Shown piece by piece: positions 8,643-18,179 of a stretch of DNA of 64,000 nt. The translations under genes were made by a program, and so were the position numbers. Numbering within the stretch: position 1 is the first letter of the stretch; each line of letters begins with the position of its first letter. The stretch is taken from the NCBI GenBank assembly GCA_023392125.1, contig JAEVZS010000009.1:124001-188000 (forward strand), read 5' to 3'. The notes under the pieces were generated by a model that saw only the letters and a list, made by a program, of their open reading frames with translations, was not told where the DNA came from and did not search any database. Source of the DNA: Bacteroidota bacterium (GTDB lineage Bacteria; Bacteroidota; Bacteroidia; Cytophagales; Cytophagaceae).

Positions 8643-10259
8643 TTACTTGTTTTTTGAATAATCAATGGCCGCTTTGACAAACTTTACGAATAATGGATGA
8701 GGGTTCAATACAGTACTCCTCAGTTCCGGATGAAACTGTACACCAATAAAGAATGGATGATCTTTAATTTCAACAATTTCAACCAGATTATTATCAGGGT
8801 TCAGTCCGGAAGCAATCATACCCGCATTCTCAAACTTCTTAAGGTATTTATTGTTAAACTCGTATCTGTGTCTGTGCCTTTCATTTATTCTGCCTTTACC
8901 GTACACAGAGTATGCTTTGCTGCCCTTGGTAATTTCACAGGTATACGCTCCCAGACGCATGGTGCCTCCCTTTTGTGTAATGGTTTTCTGGTCTTCCATC
9001 ATGTCTATGACAGGGTAGGGAGTAGCGGGATTTACTTCATAGCTGTGGGCATCTTTCATTTTAAGCACATTCCGTGCGAATTCAACAACAGCCATTTGCA
9101 TTCCCAGGCAGATGCCTACAAACGGAATGTTATTTTCGCGGGCATATTTTACGGCAGTGATTTTTCCTTCCAGTCCGCGCTCTCCAAAACCGGGAGCTAC
9201 CAGAATGGCATCCAGAAACCGGAAGGTGGATTCTGCATTTTCTTCCGTAAGATTTTCAGACTGGATCCAGCGAATATTGACTTTGCATTCATTTTCAGCT
9301 CCGGAGTGCACAAAGGCCTCTACAATAGATTTGTAAGCATCCGGAAGTTCAATATACTTTCCGACAAGTCCTATCTCCACTTCACTGGTCGGATTTTTTA
9401 GCTTTCCTAAAAACTCTTTCCATTTATCGATATCGCCTTCACTTTTATGCGGAAGTTTGAGCTTGGTAAGCACCCGTTCATCCAGCTTTTCTTTTTTCAT
9501 AAGAAGAGGCACATCATAAATAGTGTCTGCATCAATAGATTCGATGACAGAGTTTATATTGACGTTACAGAAAAGTGCAATTTTTTTCCGTATATCGATC
9601 GGAAGATGATGTTCGGTACGGCAAACCAGAATATCCGGCTGAATTCCAGCTTCAGACAACTGCTTCACAGAGTGCTGTGTCGGCTTGGTTTTTAATTCTC
9701 CGCTCGTTTTAAGGAAGGGAATAAGTGTAAGGTGAATAACCAGTGTATTGTTTGGCCCTTCTTCCCAACGAAACTGTCTTACGGCTTCCAGAAACGGAAG
9801 AGACTCGATATCTCCGACACAACCGCCGATTTCTGTAATAACGATATCATACTGCCCGGTTTCGCCCAAAAGACGAACACTTCTTTTGATTTCATCTGTA
9901 ATATGAGGAACAACCTGGACTGTTTTTCCGAGAAAATCTCCCTGGCGTTCTTTAGATATAACGTTATGATAGATTTTTCCGGTAGTAATATTATTGGCTC
10001 TGCTAGTCGGGATATTCAGATAACGTTCATAATGACCGAGATCAAGGTCCGTTTCTGCGCCATCTTCCGTTACATAGCACTCACCATGCTCATACGGATT
10101 TAATGTACCCGGATCAATGTTTAAATAGGGATCAAACTTTTGAATTGTTACAGAAAAACCACGGGCTTGGAGAAGCTTACCCAGTGATGCGGAAATTATA
10201 CCTTTTCCTAAAGATGATGTTACCCCACCGGTAACAAAAATATATTTTACAGAACCCAT
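8643..10259 (-). CDS. pyrG: CTP synthase
   Basis: ATP- and glutamine-dependent amination of UTP to CTP. N-terminal synthetase domain with KYIFVTGGVTSSLGKGI and the DPYLNIDPGTLNPYEHGE signature. C-terminal class I glutamine amidotransferase domain with the nucleophile in GICLGMQ and the His/Glu pair in FHPELRS. The ATG at 10259 (giving MGSVKYIF) is chosen over an in-frame upstream codon at 10292, because a -7 promoter box at 10290-10297 would place that codon before the transcript start, and because homologues begin at this point. 538 residues, a normal length. Confidence 0.97.
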   Translation of the reverse strand: MGSVKYIFVTGGVTSSLGKGIISASLGKLLQARGFSVTIQKFDPYLNIDPGTLNPYEHGECYVTEDGAETDLDLGHYERYLNIPTSRANNITTGKIYHNVISKERQGDFLGKTVQVVPHITDEIKRSVRLLGETGQYDIVITEIGGCVGDIESLPFLEAVRQFRWEEGPNNTLVIHLTLIPFLKTSGELKTKPTQHSVKQLSEAGIQPDILVCRTEHHLPIDIRKKIALFCNVNINSVIESIDADTIYDVPLLMKKEKLDERVLTKLKLPHKSEGDIDKWKEFLGKLKNPTSEVEIGLVGKYIELPDAYKSIVEAFVHSGAENECKVNIRWIQSENLTEENAESTFRFLDAILVAPGFGERGLEGKITAVKYARENNIPFVGICLGMQMAVVEFARNVLKMKDAHSYEVNPATPYPVIDMMEDQKTITQKGGTMRLGAYTCEITKGSKAYSVYGKGRINERHRHRYEFNNKYLKKFENAGMIASGLNPDNNLVEIVEIKDHPFFIGVQFHPELRSTVLNPHPLFVKFVKAAIDYSKNK

Positions 10260-10289
10260 AAGAGATTTTTGAATACAACCTATGGAGAA

Positions 10290-10297
10290 CAAAGGTA
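10290..10297 (-). promoter_or_regulatory. Predicted -7 box for pyrG-yidC
   Basis: CAAAGGTA on the plus strand reads TACCTTTG on the minus strand, matching TAnnTTTG. It lies 31 bases upstream of the chosen pyrG ATG. No clear -33 TTG was seen, so confidence is modest. Confidence 0.4.
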
Positions 10298-10554
10298 CAG
10301 TTAAAAACTTATATTTCGCCTGAAAAAAGATTTTTCTTTGTATTCATTTTTGTTATTATATTTTTCAAATCAATGGACGGGTAAACATTATACGAATACA
10401 ATCTTTTAATATTATTTATTTTATATTTCTTATAATTTTTTCAAGTAAAAGCACATTCGCTATTATAATAATACAATGATATATTGTAAATATTAAAATA
10501 CTATGTAACCAATGAGTGACTTTTTGCGATAAAAGAAACATCGGAAAAAGTACT
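10298..10554. other. AT-rich divergent intergenic region, pyrG / giant adhesin
   Basis: About 257 bases, very AT-rich between 10330 and 10510. It should hold the promoter of the adhesin cassette, but I find no exact TAnnTTTG box on the plus strand. No gene or strong hairpin was seen. Confidence 0.5.
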
Positions 10555-13500
10555 ATGGAGAGAATAGTGTCGGGAAATATTGTATTAACAGGTCTGACAA
10601 TGATCCTTTTGGGGGTGTTTTCGGATCTCCTTGGACAGTGTCCTTCTCCAAGACTATATGATCTTAACTATATTAATGCCTCTGCAAATCCTGTCTGGGA
10701 AAACTGTATAGATAATACCAGCGATCCTGATCAGTTTACGCTTACACTGTTTTCTCCTGAAGATATTTATAACTATACATTGGATTTTGGTGATGGCTCT
10801 GCACCTGTCAGCGGAGCATTCTGGGAAGCCAATACTCCGATCTCCCATGTATATAATCTTGGCATATACACACTGACTTTAAGTGAAACAAGAAACGGCT
10901 GTACAGTTTCTATTACAGGCAGAATTATTAATGACCGAAAAGCAGGGGCGACTGCAATCCCGCCAACGGAAGGTACCAGTGGATGTGTGCCTCATTCGCT
11001 TACGTTTATAAATCAGTCAACCAATGTATCGCCTCATACTGTATTTGAATGGGACTGGGGAGATGGTACGAGGGATCGGGTGGGACCTGAAACCGTTGGC
11101 CAGCCTATTACGCACGTTTACGAAAGAGGCCGGGCCGGCTGTAACATGGTGGTGTCTCTTACTGCTTTCAGCTTGTGTGATACCACTTTTTCCAGCTACG
11201 GTCCATACGATTTCTGGGATATAGATACAGCAGTCGTTACAGCTTCTGTTACCCGGATTTGCGTAGGCCAGGAAATTACCTTTACAGATCAGTCTTTATA
11301 CAATTGTAATGTTCGCCAGCCAAGAAGAATCCGTTGGAATTTTACAGAAGTAGGAGGGGGAATAACGGACTGGCTGCCTGCCACACCGCAAAATCGCTCT
11401 CAGACCTATTTTGTCAGCGGAAATATAGGGGACCGTTTTACGGTTTTTATGGAGGATTCCAATTACTGTGGGGTAGACCCTGCTGCGGTAACCGTTGAGA
11501 TAATCGGTCCGCCCCAGGCATCCATTCATTTGCCCAATCCGGTTATTTGTGCCGGGCAGGAAGGTGTCTTTCAGAATACCAGTACCGGAGGTGCTAATTT
11601 TTATGTCTGGGACTTTGGCGATGGCAGCCCGCTTTATACGACAGCCTCCTCAGGACAGAGCAGGCACGTGTACAATGAGCCGGGAACTTATACTGTTAAG
11701 CTGCTTGCCGGCATCGATGGAACGGATATGTGCAGGGATAGCACAACCATTAGCATTCAGGTTCTACCTTCATCGATTTCGGATTTCACATCAGATAACC
11801 ATTTTGGCTGCGCTCCTGTAAACGTTAATGTAACTGACCTGTCCCAAAATGCAACTTCCTGGCAGTGGACTGTTGACGGTATCGGAGTATTCACGTCTCA
11901 GACACCTCCGGAGCTTGTATTTACTGATCCAGGTACCTATGTAATAGAATTGACAACAAGTAACAGTCTGGGTTGCGGAAGTAAAAAAACCGCCACTATT
12001 TCCGTATACCCGACTGTTTCTTCTATTCCGGAAGGAGATTCTGCATGTCTCGGAGTTCCGGTTCACTTTACTGATAAATCACAATTGAGCGGAGCTTCTG
12101 CCTGTGCTACCGGAAATATATTGTATGAAAAATGGGACGATATCACCGGTTCATCAGTATCAGATCTTACCTCCGGAAGCATGTATCCGGATCATCCTTC
12201 ATCATCTGCGCTGCTTACTACATTTGAAGCTCCGGGTAACAGTGGCAATAATTACGGTGCCCGTATTCATGGCTTTATATGCCCGCCCCAGACAGGTAAT
12301 TATGTATTCTGGCTTGCCAGTGACGATGCATCTGAATTATGGCTGAGCACGGATGCTTCTCCCGACAATGCCGTTCTGATAGCCTCGGTATCTTCGTATA
12401 CTTCCAGCAGAGAATGGACTAAGTTTTCTTCTCAGCAATCTGCCTCTGTATATCTGGAATCCGGAAGAAGGTATTATATTCGTGCCCTTCACAAAGAAGG
12501 CAACGGGGACGATCATCTGGCAGTTGGCTGGCAATTGCCTTCCGGAACCAGAGAACGTCCGATTCCGGGTACTCGTCTGGCTCCGTTTTCCGAAGGAAGC
12601 GCTATTACAAGCTGGAGCTGGGATTTTGGCAATGGGACAGTCTCCTCCGTCAGAAATCCTGTATATACTTACCCTGATGCAGGAAGCTATCTGGTGCAGC
12701 TCACTGTTTCTACAGGCCAATGCAGCTCTTCGGCAATTATCCCTGTCGAAATTTTCCCGGGTGTAAACACAAGAATATGGCAAAGTGACACAGCAGCCTG
12801 CTCACCACTGGAGCTTGCATTAACTGACGAGTCAGTTAATGCAGCTACATACACCTGGGACTTTGGAGATGGCACACCGGTTTATCACTACGCTGCCGGA
12901 GATATAGATACAATACAGCATGTTTATACAAATTACTCAGGCAATGACCGGATCTATTATCTTTCCCTTATCGCGGCAAGTCAGGATGGCTGTGCAGATA
13001 CGGCATATACATCAGTCAGGGTATATCCGGCACCTAAAGCAGACTTTTCATATTCTCCGACTGTGCCGCAATGTAGTCCGGTTGAACTGAACTTTACTAA
13101 TATATCAGAGGCTGCGGACAGCTATAGATGGTATTTCGGTCCGGAAGATAGCTCATCAACCTTACCCGCTGCATTTTCAAAGATTTTTGAAAACAAAACC
13201 ACTTCCGTAATTAATGACACTATCACATTAAAGGCATTTTCCAATACCGGTTGTTACGGGGAGATGTCCAGAGTAATTACATTATATCCCGAAGCTGATT
13301 TTCAGATTCTCGCTGATCCGGATACTTCCTGCCACCCTGCATCAGTCCGGCTGTCTGCAAGTGGCGGTCCTGTTTCTTTCTTATGGGAGCTGGGTAACGG
13401 TAGTATAAGCACATCGCCTTCACCTCTTGCGGAATATCATTATACAGGTACTGCTGATACTTCGTATCGGATTCGGTTTATCGGAACATCTCCTTTTAAT

Positions 13501-16500
13501 TGTAAAGACACAGCTGAATATAATATAGTAGTTTTTCCAACTCCTGAGGCAGAATTTGTTGCTGATATAAATTCCGGATGTAGTCCGCTTTCAGTCAGTT
13601 TTCAGCGTTTGTCACAAGGGACGGAAACCATCATTGCAGATTATGGCGACGGTCAAATCGATACACTGGCTGACGGAGCGATAAATTTTCAGCACCTGTT
13701 TTCAAACACGAGCGGACAACCTTATATTTATAATGTACGCTTAAAAGTGTTAACATCAGCAGGCTGTTTCGATGAAAGCACTATTCAGATAACAGTTTTC
13801 CCTGAAGTTGAAGCTGCTTTTGCACATACCAGTATTTCCGGATGCAGCCCTCTTGCTGTTTCTTTTGAAAATCTGTCGGTGGGAGCAACTAATTTTGTCT
13901 GGAGCCTGGGTGGAGGATTTTCTACTACCACAAGAAACCCGGCTCATGAGTTTCAGAATAACTCTTCGAATGACACAACCTTTAAAATAATACTAACGGC
14001 AATATCTCCTTATGGATGCAGGGATCAGGATAGCAGCGAAGTTGTGGTGTGGGCCAACCCTTTTGCTGACTTCATTACTGATATAACTGCCGGATGTAGC
14101 CCTCTTGAGATCAATATTACCAATATGGCCCGTGATTATGAACGTATAAGCTGGTCATACGGTGACGGAATCACAGAAGACTGGAACGAGCCAGCAAACA
14201 TCTATACATATACCAATACAGATTATATACCCAAGTCTGTGGAGCTGACACAAACTGTACTGACAGATAAGGGATGCGGTGCGGTAAAGAAACAGCTAAT
14301 AACATTGTATCCGGAAGTGGTGGCATTATTCGAAAGCAGTGATACGGCCGGTTGCTCTCCGTTAAATGTCCGATATACCAATTACTCCATCGGTGCAGAT
14401 TTTTACGATTGGAATTTCGGAGATGGCAATACCAGTAATGGCCGTCATCCGGTTCATAGCTTTTATACAGAGGCCAATGCAGATACCATCTATCTGGTTA
14501 CACTTACAGCACGCTCTCAGTACAATTGCTCCGCTACATATTCTGACAGCATCAATGTATATTCAACTCCTCAGGCTGCTATAAACGTATTGCCGGACGA
14601 AGGTTGTGCTCCCTTGCATGTCAGCATTGAGAATCATTCGACCGGAGCCACTGAGTATGTATGGAGTTTCGGCGACGGAATTTCGGGTTCCGGATCTATG
14701 ACTATACCGGAGCATACATATCAGAATCAGCAGGCAAGCGAACAAGCTTATACATTTGCACTTACCGCAACGAGTTCTAAAGGTTGCATGGCATCAGTAA
14801 GCCGGCAGATTACCGTGTTTCCTGAAGTAAAAGCTGCATTTACTTCAACAGATACTGCGGGATGCACACCATGGCCTGTCAGTTTTTATAATTTGTCACA
14901 TAATGCAACGATATACTCCTGGAATTTTGATGGAATAAATCAAAGTACAGCGACATCTCCCGTACACTCGTTCATCAACCAGTCAAATACAGAAGAGTAT
15001 ACTTATAACGTCAGATTAATCGCATCCAACGGCTGGAGATGTCAGGATACATCCACACGTCAGATAGTGGTCTATCCGGCTCCGGAGGCATCTTTTGTTA
15101 TCGATAACCCTGCCGGTTGTACACCTCATACCTCTGTTATAAGAAATAACTCAACCGGAGCAACAAGGTATTTCTGGGAGTATGGAAACGGGCAAAGTGA
15201 CAGCATCGGGGCAATGAACTTTTTCAAAACTTTTGATAATGAATTGCTTTCAACTAAAGAATATACCATCCGGTTGACAGCTGTCAGTGAGCATCAGTGC
15301 CAAAGTCAGACTTCACGCAGTCTCAATGTATACCCGGCGGTAAAGGCAGGATTTGAATCTGTGGAAGCCGGATGCGCTCCTTTAAAAGCTGAGTTCAGAA
15401 ATACAAGTACAGGCGCTTCTCAATATACCTGGTTTCTGGACAATAACCGGGTATCATCCGATTTGCATCCTGACTATATGTACTACAATGAGAGCGACAA
15501 AGATACAGCCTATCTGGTGCGCCTGGTTGCCGGCTCACTATATGGATGCTCGGATACCCTTGAGCGTACAGTAACAGTGTATCCGCGTCCACAGGCAAGG
15601 TTTTCAGTAACACCGGCCATTCTTCAGTTGCCGGATTCCGTAGTGTCTTTTGAGAATAGCAGCAGCACCGGCAACTGGTGGTATAGCTGGGATTTTGGGG
15701 ACAATTCCGGCTCTCAGGTCAGAAATCCACAGCAACATTATTATACCTTTTATGGTGATTATACTATTCGACTGATTGTTGGTGGTGATCATTGTTCAGA
15801 TACGGCATTCAGCTCCATTATAGTCTTACCTACCAAGCCAATAGCTTCTTTTACAGGAGGAGATAAAGATTGCGGTCCATTGGGAATTCAGTTTAAAAAT
15901 ACGTCAAAATATGCTGAGCGTTATGAGTGGGATTTTGGTGACGGGAATAAATCTCCGTTAAAAGATCCCTATCATGAATACGGAATACCCGGTTCATACA
16001 CCGTTACGCTAACTGTCTGGGGAGCTGGTGGTGAAGATCAGGTGAGTATACGGGATGTGGTAGAAGTCTATCCGATACCTACGGCATTCTTTAAGGTAAG
16101 ACCGGAAGGTGTTGCTGTCAAGATTCCGGGAAACTCTCATTATTTCTCCAATATGTCGGAAAACGCCAGCATCTTTCACTGGGATTTTGGCGACGGCAAT
16201 ACATCTGAGGAACGAAATCCTTTTTATGAATTCAAAGAACCTGGTATATATGATGTGACGTTGCTGGTTTCCAATGAGCACGGTTGTGAAAACTCATATA
16301 AAGCCTTAAGCGCAGCCATAGCAGAAGCGGGTGGAAAAATACTTGTTCCGAATGCCTTTACTCCGGCAGGAGGTGGCAATCTGCTGAGCACAGGTAAAAA
16401 CGATTATTTTAACCCTGTCTCGGAAGGTGTAGTTGAATTTCATATGCAGATTTTTAACCGCTGGGGAGAATTGCTGTTCGAAACCTGGACAACTGAACCC

Positions 16501-16623
16501 GGATGGGATGGAACATACCGAGGCAGCCTTTGTAAGCAGGATGTATACGTTTATAAGATTAAGGCACGCTTCTTTGACGGAGAAATAGTTGAAAAAATAG
16601 GGGACGTTACACTAATACGATAA
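10555..16623 (+). CDS. Giant PKD-repeat surface protein with PA14-like insert and T9SS type B sorting domain
   Basis: 2022 residues from the ATG at 10555, chosen because a signal peptide follows directly (MERIVSGNIVLTGLTMILLG); the in-frame GTG at 10516 would bury it. The body is roughly twenty PKD-like modules of 80-95 residues, recognised by GC-x-P-L at the module start and W-D-F-G-D-G near the middle, most with a YP-x-P/E-x-x-A-x-F joint. Between bases about 12060 and 12600 one PA14-like module (YGARIHGFICPPQTGNYVFW, ASDDASELWL) interrupts the array. The last ~90 residues (PNAFTPAGGGN to GDVTLIR, with FNRWGELLFET and PGWDGTYRG) are a CHU_C/type B T9SS sorting domain. The organisation matches SprB-type gliding adhesins. 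PA14 modules often bind carbohydrate, so polysaccharide contact is plausible. Confidence 0.9.
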   Translation: MERIVSGNIVLTGLTMILLGVFSDLLGQCPSPRLYDLNYINASANPVWENCIDNTSDPDQFTLTLFSPEDIYNYTLDFGDGSAPVSGAFWEANTPISHVYNLGIYTLTLSETRNGCTVSITGRIINDRKAGATAIPPTEGTSGCVPHSLTFINQSTNVSPHTVFEWDWGDGTRDRVGPETVGQPITHVYERGRAGCNMVVSLTAFSLCDTTFSSYGPYDFWDIDTAVVTASVTRICVGQEITFTDQSLYNCNVRQPRRIRWNFTEVGGGITDWLPATPQNRSQTYFVSGNIGDRFTVFMEDSNYCGVDPAAVTVEIIGPPQASIHLPNPVICAGQEGVFQNTSTGGANFYVWDFGDGSPLYTTASSGQSRHVYNEPGTYTVKLLAGIDGTDMCRDSTTISIQVLPSSISDFTSDNHFGCAPVNVNVTDLSQNATSWQWTVDGIGVFTSQTPPELVFTDPGTYVIELTTSNSLGCGSKKTATISVYPTVSSIPEGDSACLGVPVHFTDKSQLSGASACATGNILYEKWDDITGSSVSDLTSGSMYPDHPSSSALLTTFEAPGNSGNNYGARIHGFICPPQTGNYVFWLASDDASELWLSTDASPDNAVLIASVSSYTSSREWTKFSSQQSASVYLESGRRYYIRALHKEGNGDDHLAVGWQLPSGTRERPIPGTRLAPFSEGSAITSWSWDFGNGTVSSVRNPVYTYPDAGSYLVQLTVSTGQCSSSAIIPVEIFPGVNTRIWQSDTAACSPLELALTDESVNAATYTWDFGDGTPVYHYAAGDIDTIQHVYTNYSGNDRIYYLSLIAASQDGCADTAYTSVRVYPAPKADFSYSPTVPQCSPVELNFTNISEAADSYRWYFGPEDSSSTLPAAFSKIFENKTTSVINDTITLKAFSNTGCYGEMSRVITLYPEADFQILADPDTSCHPASVRLSASGGPVSFLWELGNGSISTSPSPLAEYHYTGTADTSYRIRFIGTSPFNCKDTAEYNIVVFPTPEAEFVADINSGCSPLSVSFQRLSQGTETIIADYGDGQIDTLADGAINFQHLFSNTSGQPYIYNVRLKVLTSAGCFDESTIQITVFPEVEAAFAHTSISGCSPLAVSFENLSVGATNFVWSLGGGFSTTTRNPAHEFQNNSSNDTTFKIILTAISPYGCRDQDSSEVVVWANPFADFITDITAGCSPLEINITNMARDYERISWSYGDGITEDWNEPANIYTYTNTDYIPKSVELTQTVLTDKGCGAVKKQLITLYPEVVALFESSDTAGCSPLNVRYTNYSIGADFYDWNFGDGNTSNGRHPVHSFYTEANADTIYLVTLTARSQYNCSATYSDSINVYSTPQAAINVLPDEGCAPLHVSIENHSTGATEYVWSFGDGISGSGSMTIPEHTYQNQQASEQAYTFALTATSSKGCMASVSRQITVFPEVKAAFTSTDTAGCTPWPVSFYNLSHNATIYSWNFDGINQSTATSPVHSFINQSNTEEYTYNVRLIASNGWRCQDTSTRQIVVYPAPEASFVIDNPAGCTPHTSVIRNNSTGATRYFWEYGNGQSDSIGAMNFFKTFDNELLSTKEYTIRLTAVSEHQCQSQTSRSLNVYPAVKAGFESVEAGCAPLKAEFRNTSTGASQYTWFLDNNRVSSDLHPDYMYYNESDKDTAYLVRLVAGSLYGCSDTLERTVTVYPRPQARFSVTPAILQLPDSVVSFENSSSTGNWWYSWDFGDNSGSQVRNPQQHYYTFYGDYTIRLIVGGDHCSDTAFSSIIVLPTKPIASFTGGDKDCGPLGIQFKNTSKYAERYEWDFGDGNKSPLKDPYHEYGIPGSYTVTLTVWGAGGEDQVSIRDVVEVYPIPTAFFKVRPEGVAVKIPGNSHYFSNMSENASIFHWDFGDGNTSEERNPFYEFKEPGIYDVTLLVSNEHGCENSYKALSAAIAEAGGKILVPNAFTPAGGGNLLSTGKNDYFNPVSEGVVEFHMQIFNRWGELLFETWTTEPGWDGTYRGSLCKQDVYVYKIKARFFDGEIVEKIGDVTLIR
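12060..12600 (+). other. PA14-like domain inside the PKD array
   Basis: This part of the giant protein lacks PKD motifs and instead shows the PA14 pattern: Y-E-K-W, then ARIHGFICPPQTGNYVFW, LASDDASELWLSTD, a stretch with SREWTKFSSQQSASVYLESG, YYIRALHKEGNGDDHLAVGW and a final RLAPF. PA14 domains in secreted proteins commonly bind sugars. Confidence 0.75.
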
Positions 16624-18170
16624 TGAGGTTTGCAGGATTTTACATATGGCTGCTTATAGCTGTCTGCACAACGGATGCAGGTGCTCAGACTGTTTTGAGT
16701 AAAAAGAAAGCAGATGCTTATTTTGCCAATGAGATATATCAGATGGCATTGCCTGCCTACCTTCATTATCTGGATAAAGATCCTCATAGTGAAGAATTGA
16801 ATTTTAAAGCGGGCGTATGCCTCGTACATCTCCGAAAAGCTGACGAAGCTATTAACTATCTGGAAAAAGCCTTGTCCCGAAAGTATGCTCCGGCATATTT
16901 TTACCGTGGCCTGGCCAGGCACTATCAGGCAAAGCCTGCAGAAGCCATTGATGACTACCTGAAATTTAAACATTATGCTTCCAGAGAAGACTATATGCTC
17001 TATAATGTGGACAGGCACATTACTATTGCTCTCCGGGCTCAGCATATGATGAGGAATCCTGTTGATGCGACTATCAAAAATCTAGGTCCTGGCATAAACT
17101 CTCCTTATTCAGACTATGTACCTGTAGTCAGTGCGGATGAATCTACCCTGATCTTTACTTCCAGAAGACCCAATACTCCGGAAAACATAGCTGATACGGA
17201 CAGCAATTATTATGAAGACATCTATATAAGCGAGAATCACGGAAACGGATGGAGTAAAGCTCATAGCATTGGAACTAATATCAATACCGATAAACATGAA
17301 GCATCCGTAGGACTTTCTGCCGATGGGCAAAAGCTTATTTTGTACCGGATGGGGGAGAAGTACTATGGTGGTGATTTGTACATATCAATGCTGACGGGTA
17401 AAGAATGGGGCAAACCGGAAAAAATAGCGGGTGACATCAATAGTGCTTTCTGGGAACCGAGCGCCTGTCTTTCCGCGGATGAGAAGATGATTATTTTTTC
17501 CAGCAATCGCCCCGGGGGCTATGGTGGAAGAGACCTTTATTCTGCCCGAAAGCTGCCTGACGGAACATGGAGCAAGGCAAGCAACCTCGGACCTATTATC
17601 AACACTCCGTACGATGAAGATGCTCCATTCCTTCATCCGGACGGAAGAACACTGTTTTTCAGCTCAACCGGTCATACCACCATGGGCGGCTTTGATATTT
17701 TCAGAACATATCTCCAGGCTGACTCTATCTGGAAATTGCCGGAAAATATGGGATATCCCATTAATACAGTAGACGATGATATTTACTTTGTTTTGTCAAC
17801 CGATGGCCAGCGGGGATATTACTCATCTGACAGATCAGGCGGGTCAGGGGAAAAAGATATATATGTTATTCATCTTTCTGATGACAAGCTTCCTTTGACA
17901 GTCATAAAAGGCAAGGTGCAGGATAATGTAAGCGGTATGCCCGTAAAAGTTGCGATTACTGTTATCGATCTTGATTCCAGAGAAATTCAGGGAGTGTATA
18001 CATCCAACAGCGAAACCGGAAAATATCTGATTGTACTGCCACCCGGAAAACGTTTTAAGGCTGTAATAGAAGCTGATAATTACTATTCGGTTTCCGATTA
18101 CCTTGACCTGAGCGCATACGCAGATTATGCAGAAATCAGTAAAGATATTGAGCTCAAACCAGTAAAGTAA
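16623..18170 (+). CDS. TPR / WD40-like (PD40) periplasmic protein of the adhesin cassette
   Basis: 515 residues. Signal peptide at 1-21 (ends GAQT). TPR-like helices at about 30-130 (EEALSRKYAPAYFYRGLAR type), then a beta-propeller of PD40 repeats at about 150-420 with the recurring pattern ADESTLIFTSRRP, ADGQKLILYR, ADEKMIIFSSNRPGGYGGRD, PDGRTLFFSS, TDGQRGYYSSDRSGG. It ends with a carboxypeptidase-regulatory-like fold (TVIKGKVQDN onwards). This is the layout of PorE/SprE-linked OmpA proteins but without the C-terminal OmpA domain. The ATG overlaps the adhesin stop by one base (TAATG), indicating coupling. It probably links the adhesin or PorP partner to the periplasm; that role is inferred. 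Confidence 0.8.
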   Translation: MRFAGFYIWLLIAVCTTDAGAQTVLSKKKADAYFANEIYQMALPAYLHYLDKDPHSEELNFKAGVCLVHLRKADEAINYLEKALSRKYAPAYFYRGLARHYQAKPAEAIDDYLKFKHYASREDYMLYNVDRHITIALRAQHMMRNPVDATIKNLGPGINSPYSDYVPVVSADESTLIFTSRRPNTPENIADTDSNYYEDIYISENHGNGWSKAHSIGTNINTDKHEASVGLSADGQKLILYRMGEKYYGGDLYISMLTGKEWGKPEKIAGDINSAFWEPSACLSADEKMIIFSSNRPGGYGGRDLYSARKLPDGTWSKASNLGPIINTPYDEDAPFLHPDGRTLFFSSTGHTTMGGFDIFRTYLQADSIWKLPENMGYPINTVDDDIYFVLSTDGQRGYYSSDRSGGSGEKDIYVIHLSDDKLPLTVIKGKVQDNVSGMPVKVAITVIDLDSREIQGVYTSNSETGKYLIVLPPGKRFKAVIEADNYYSVSDYLDLSAYADYAEISKDIELKPVK

Positions 18171-18179
18171 ACACTGAAC

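Noticed and set aside
10516..10554. GTG start extending the giant adhesin by 13 residues
   Set aside because: It would put a charged stretch before the signal peptide; the ATG at 10555 starts the signal peptide directly.
10555..16623. Repeats of the adhesin as a possible repeat or CRISPR array
   Set aside because: Repeats are protein-level PKD modules of 80-95 residues with diverged DNA, not short direct repeats with spacers.
16551..17045. 164-codon minus-strand frame across the adhesin/PD40 junction
   Set aside because: Opposite two well-supported genes and without any recognisable domain.
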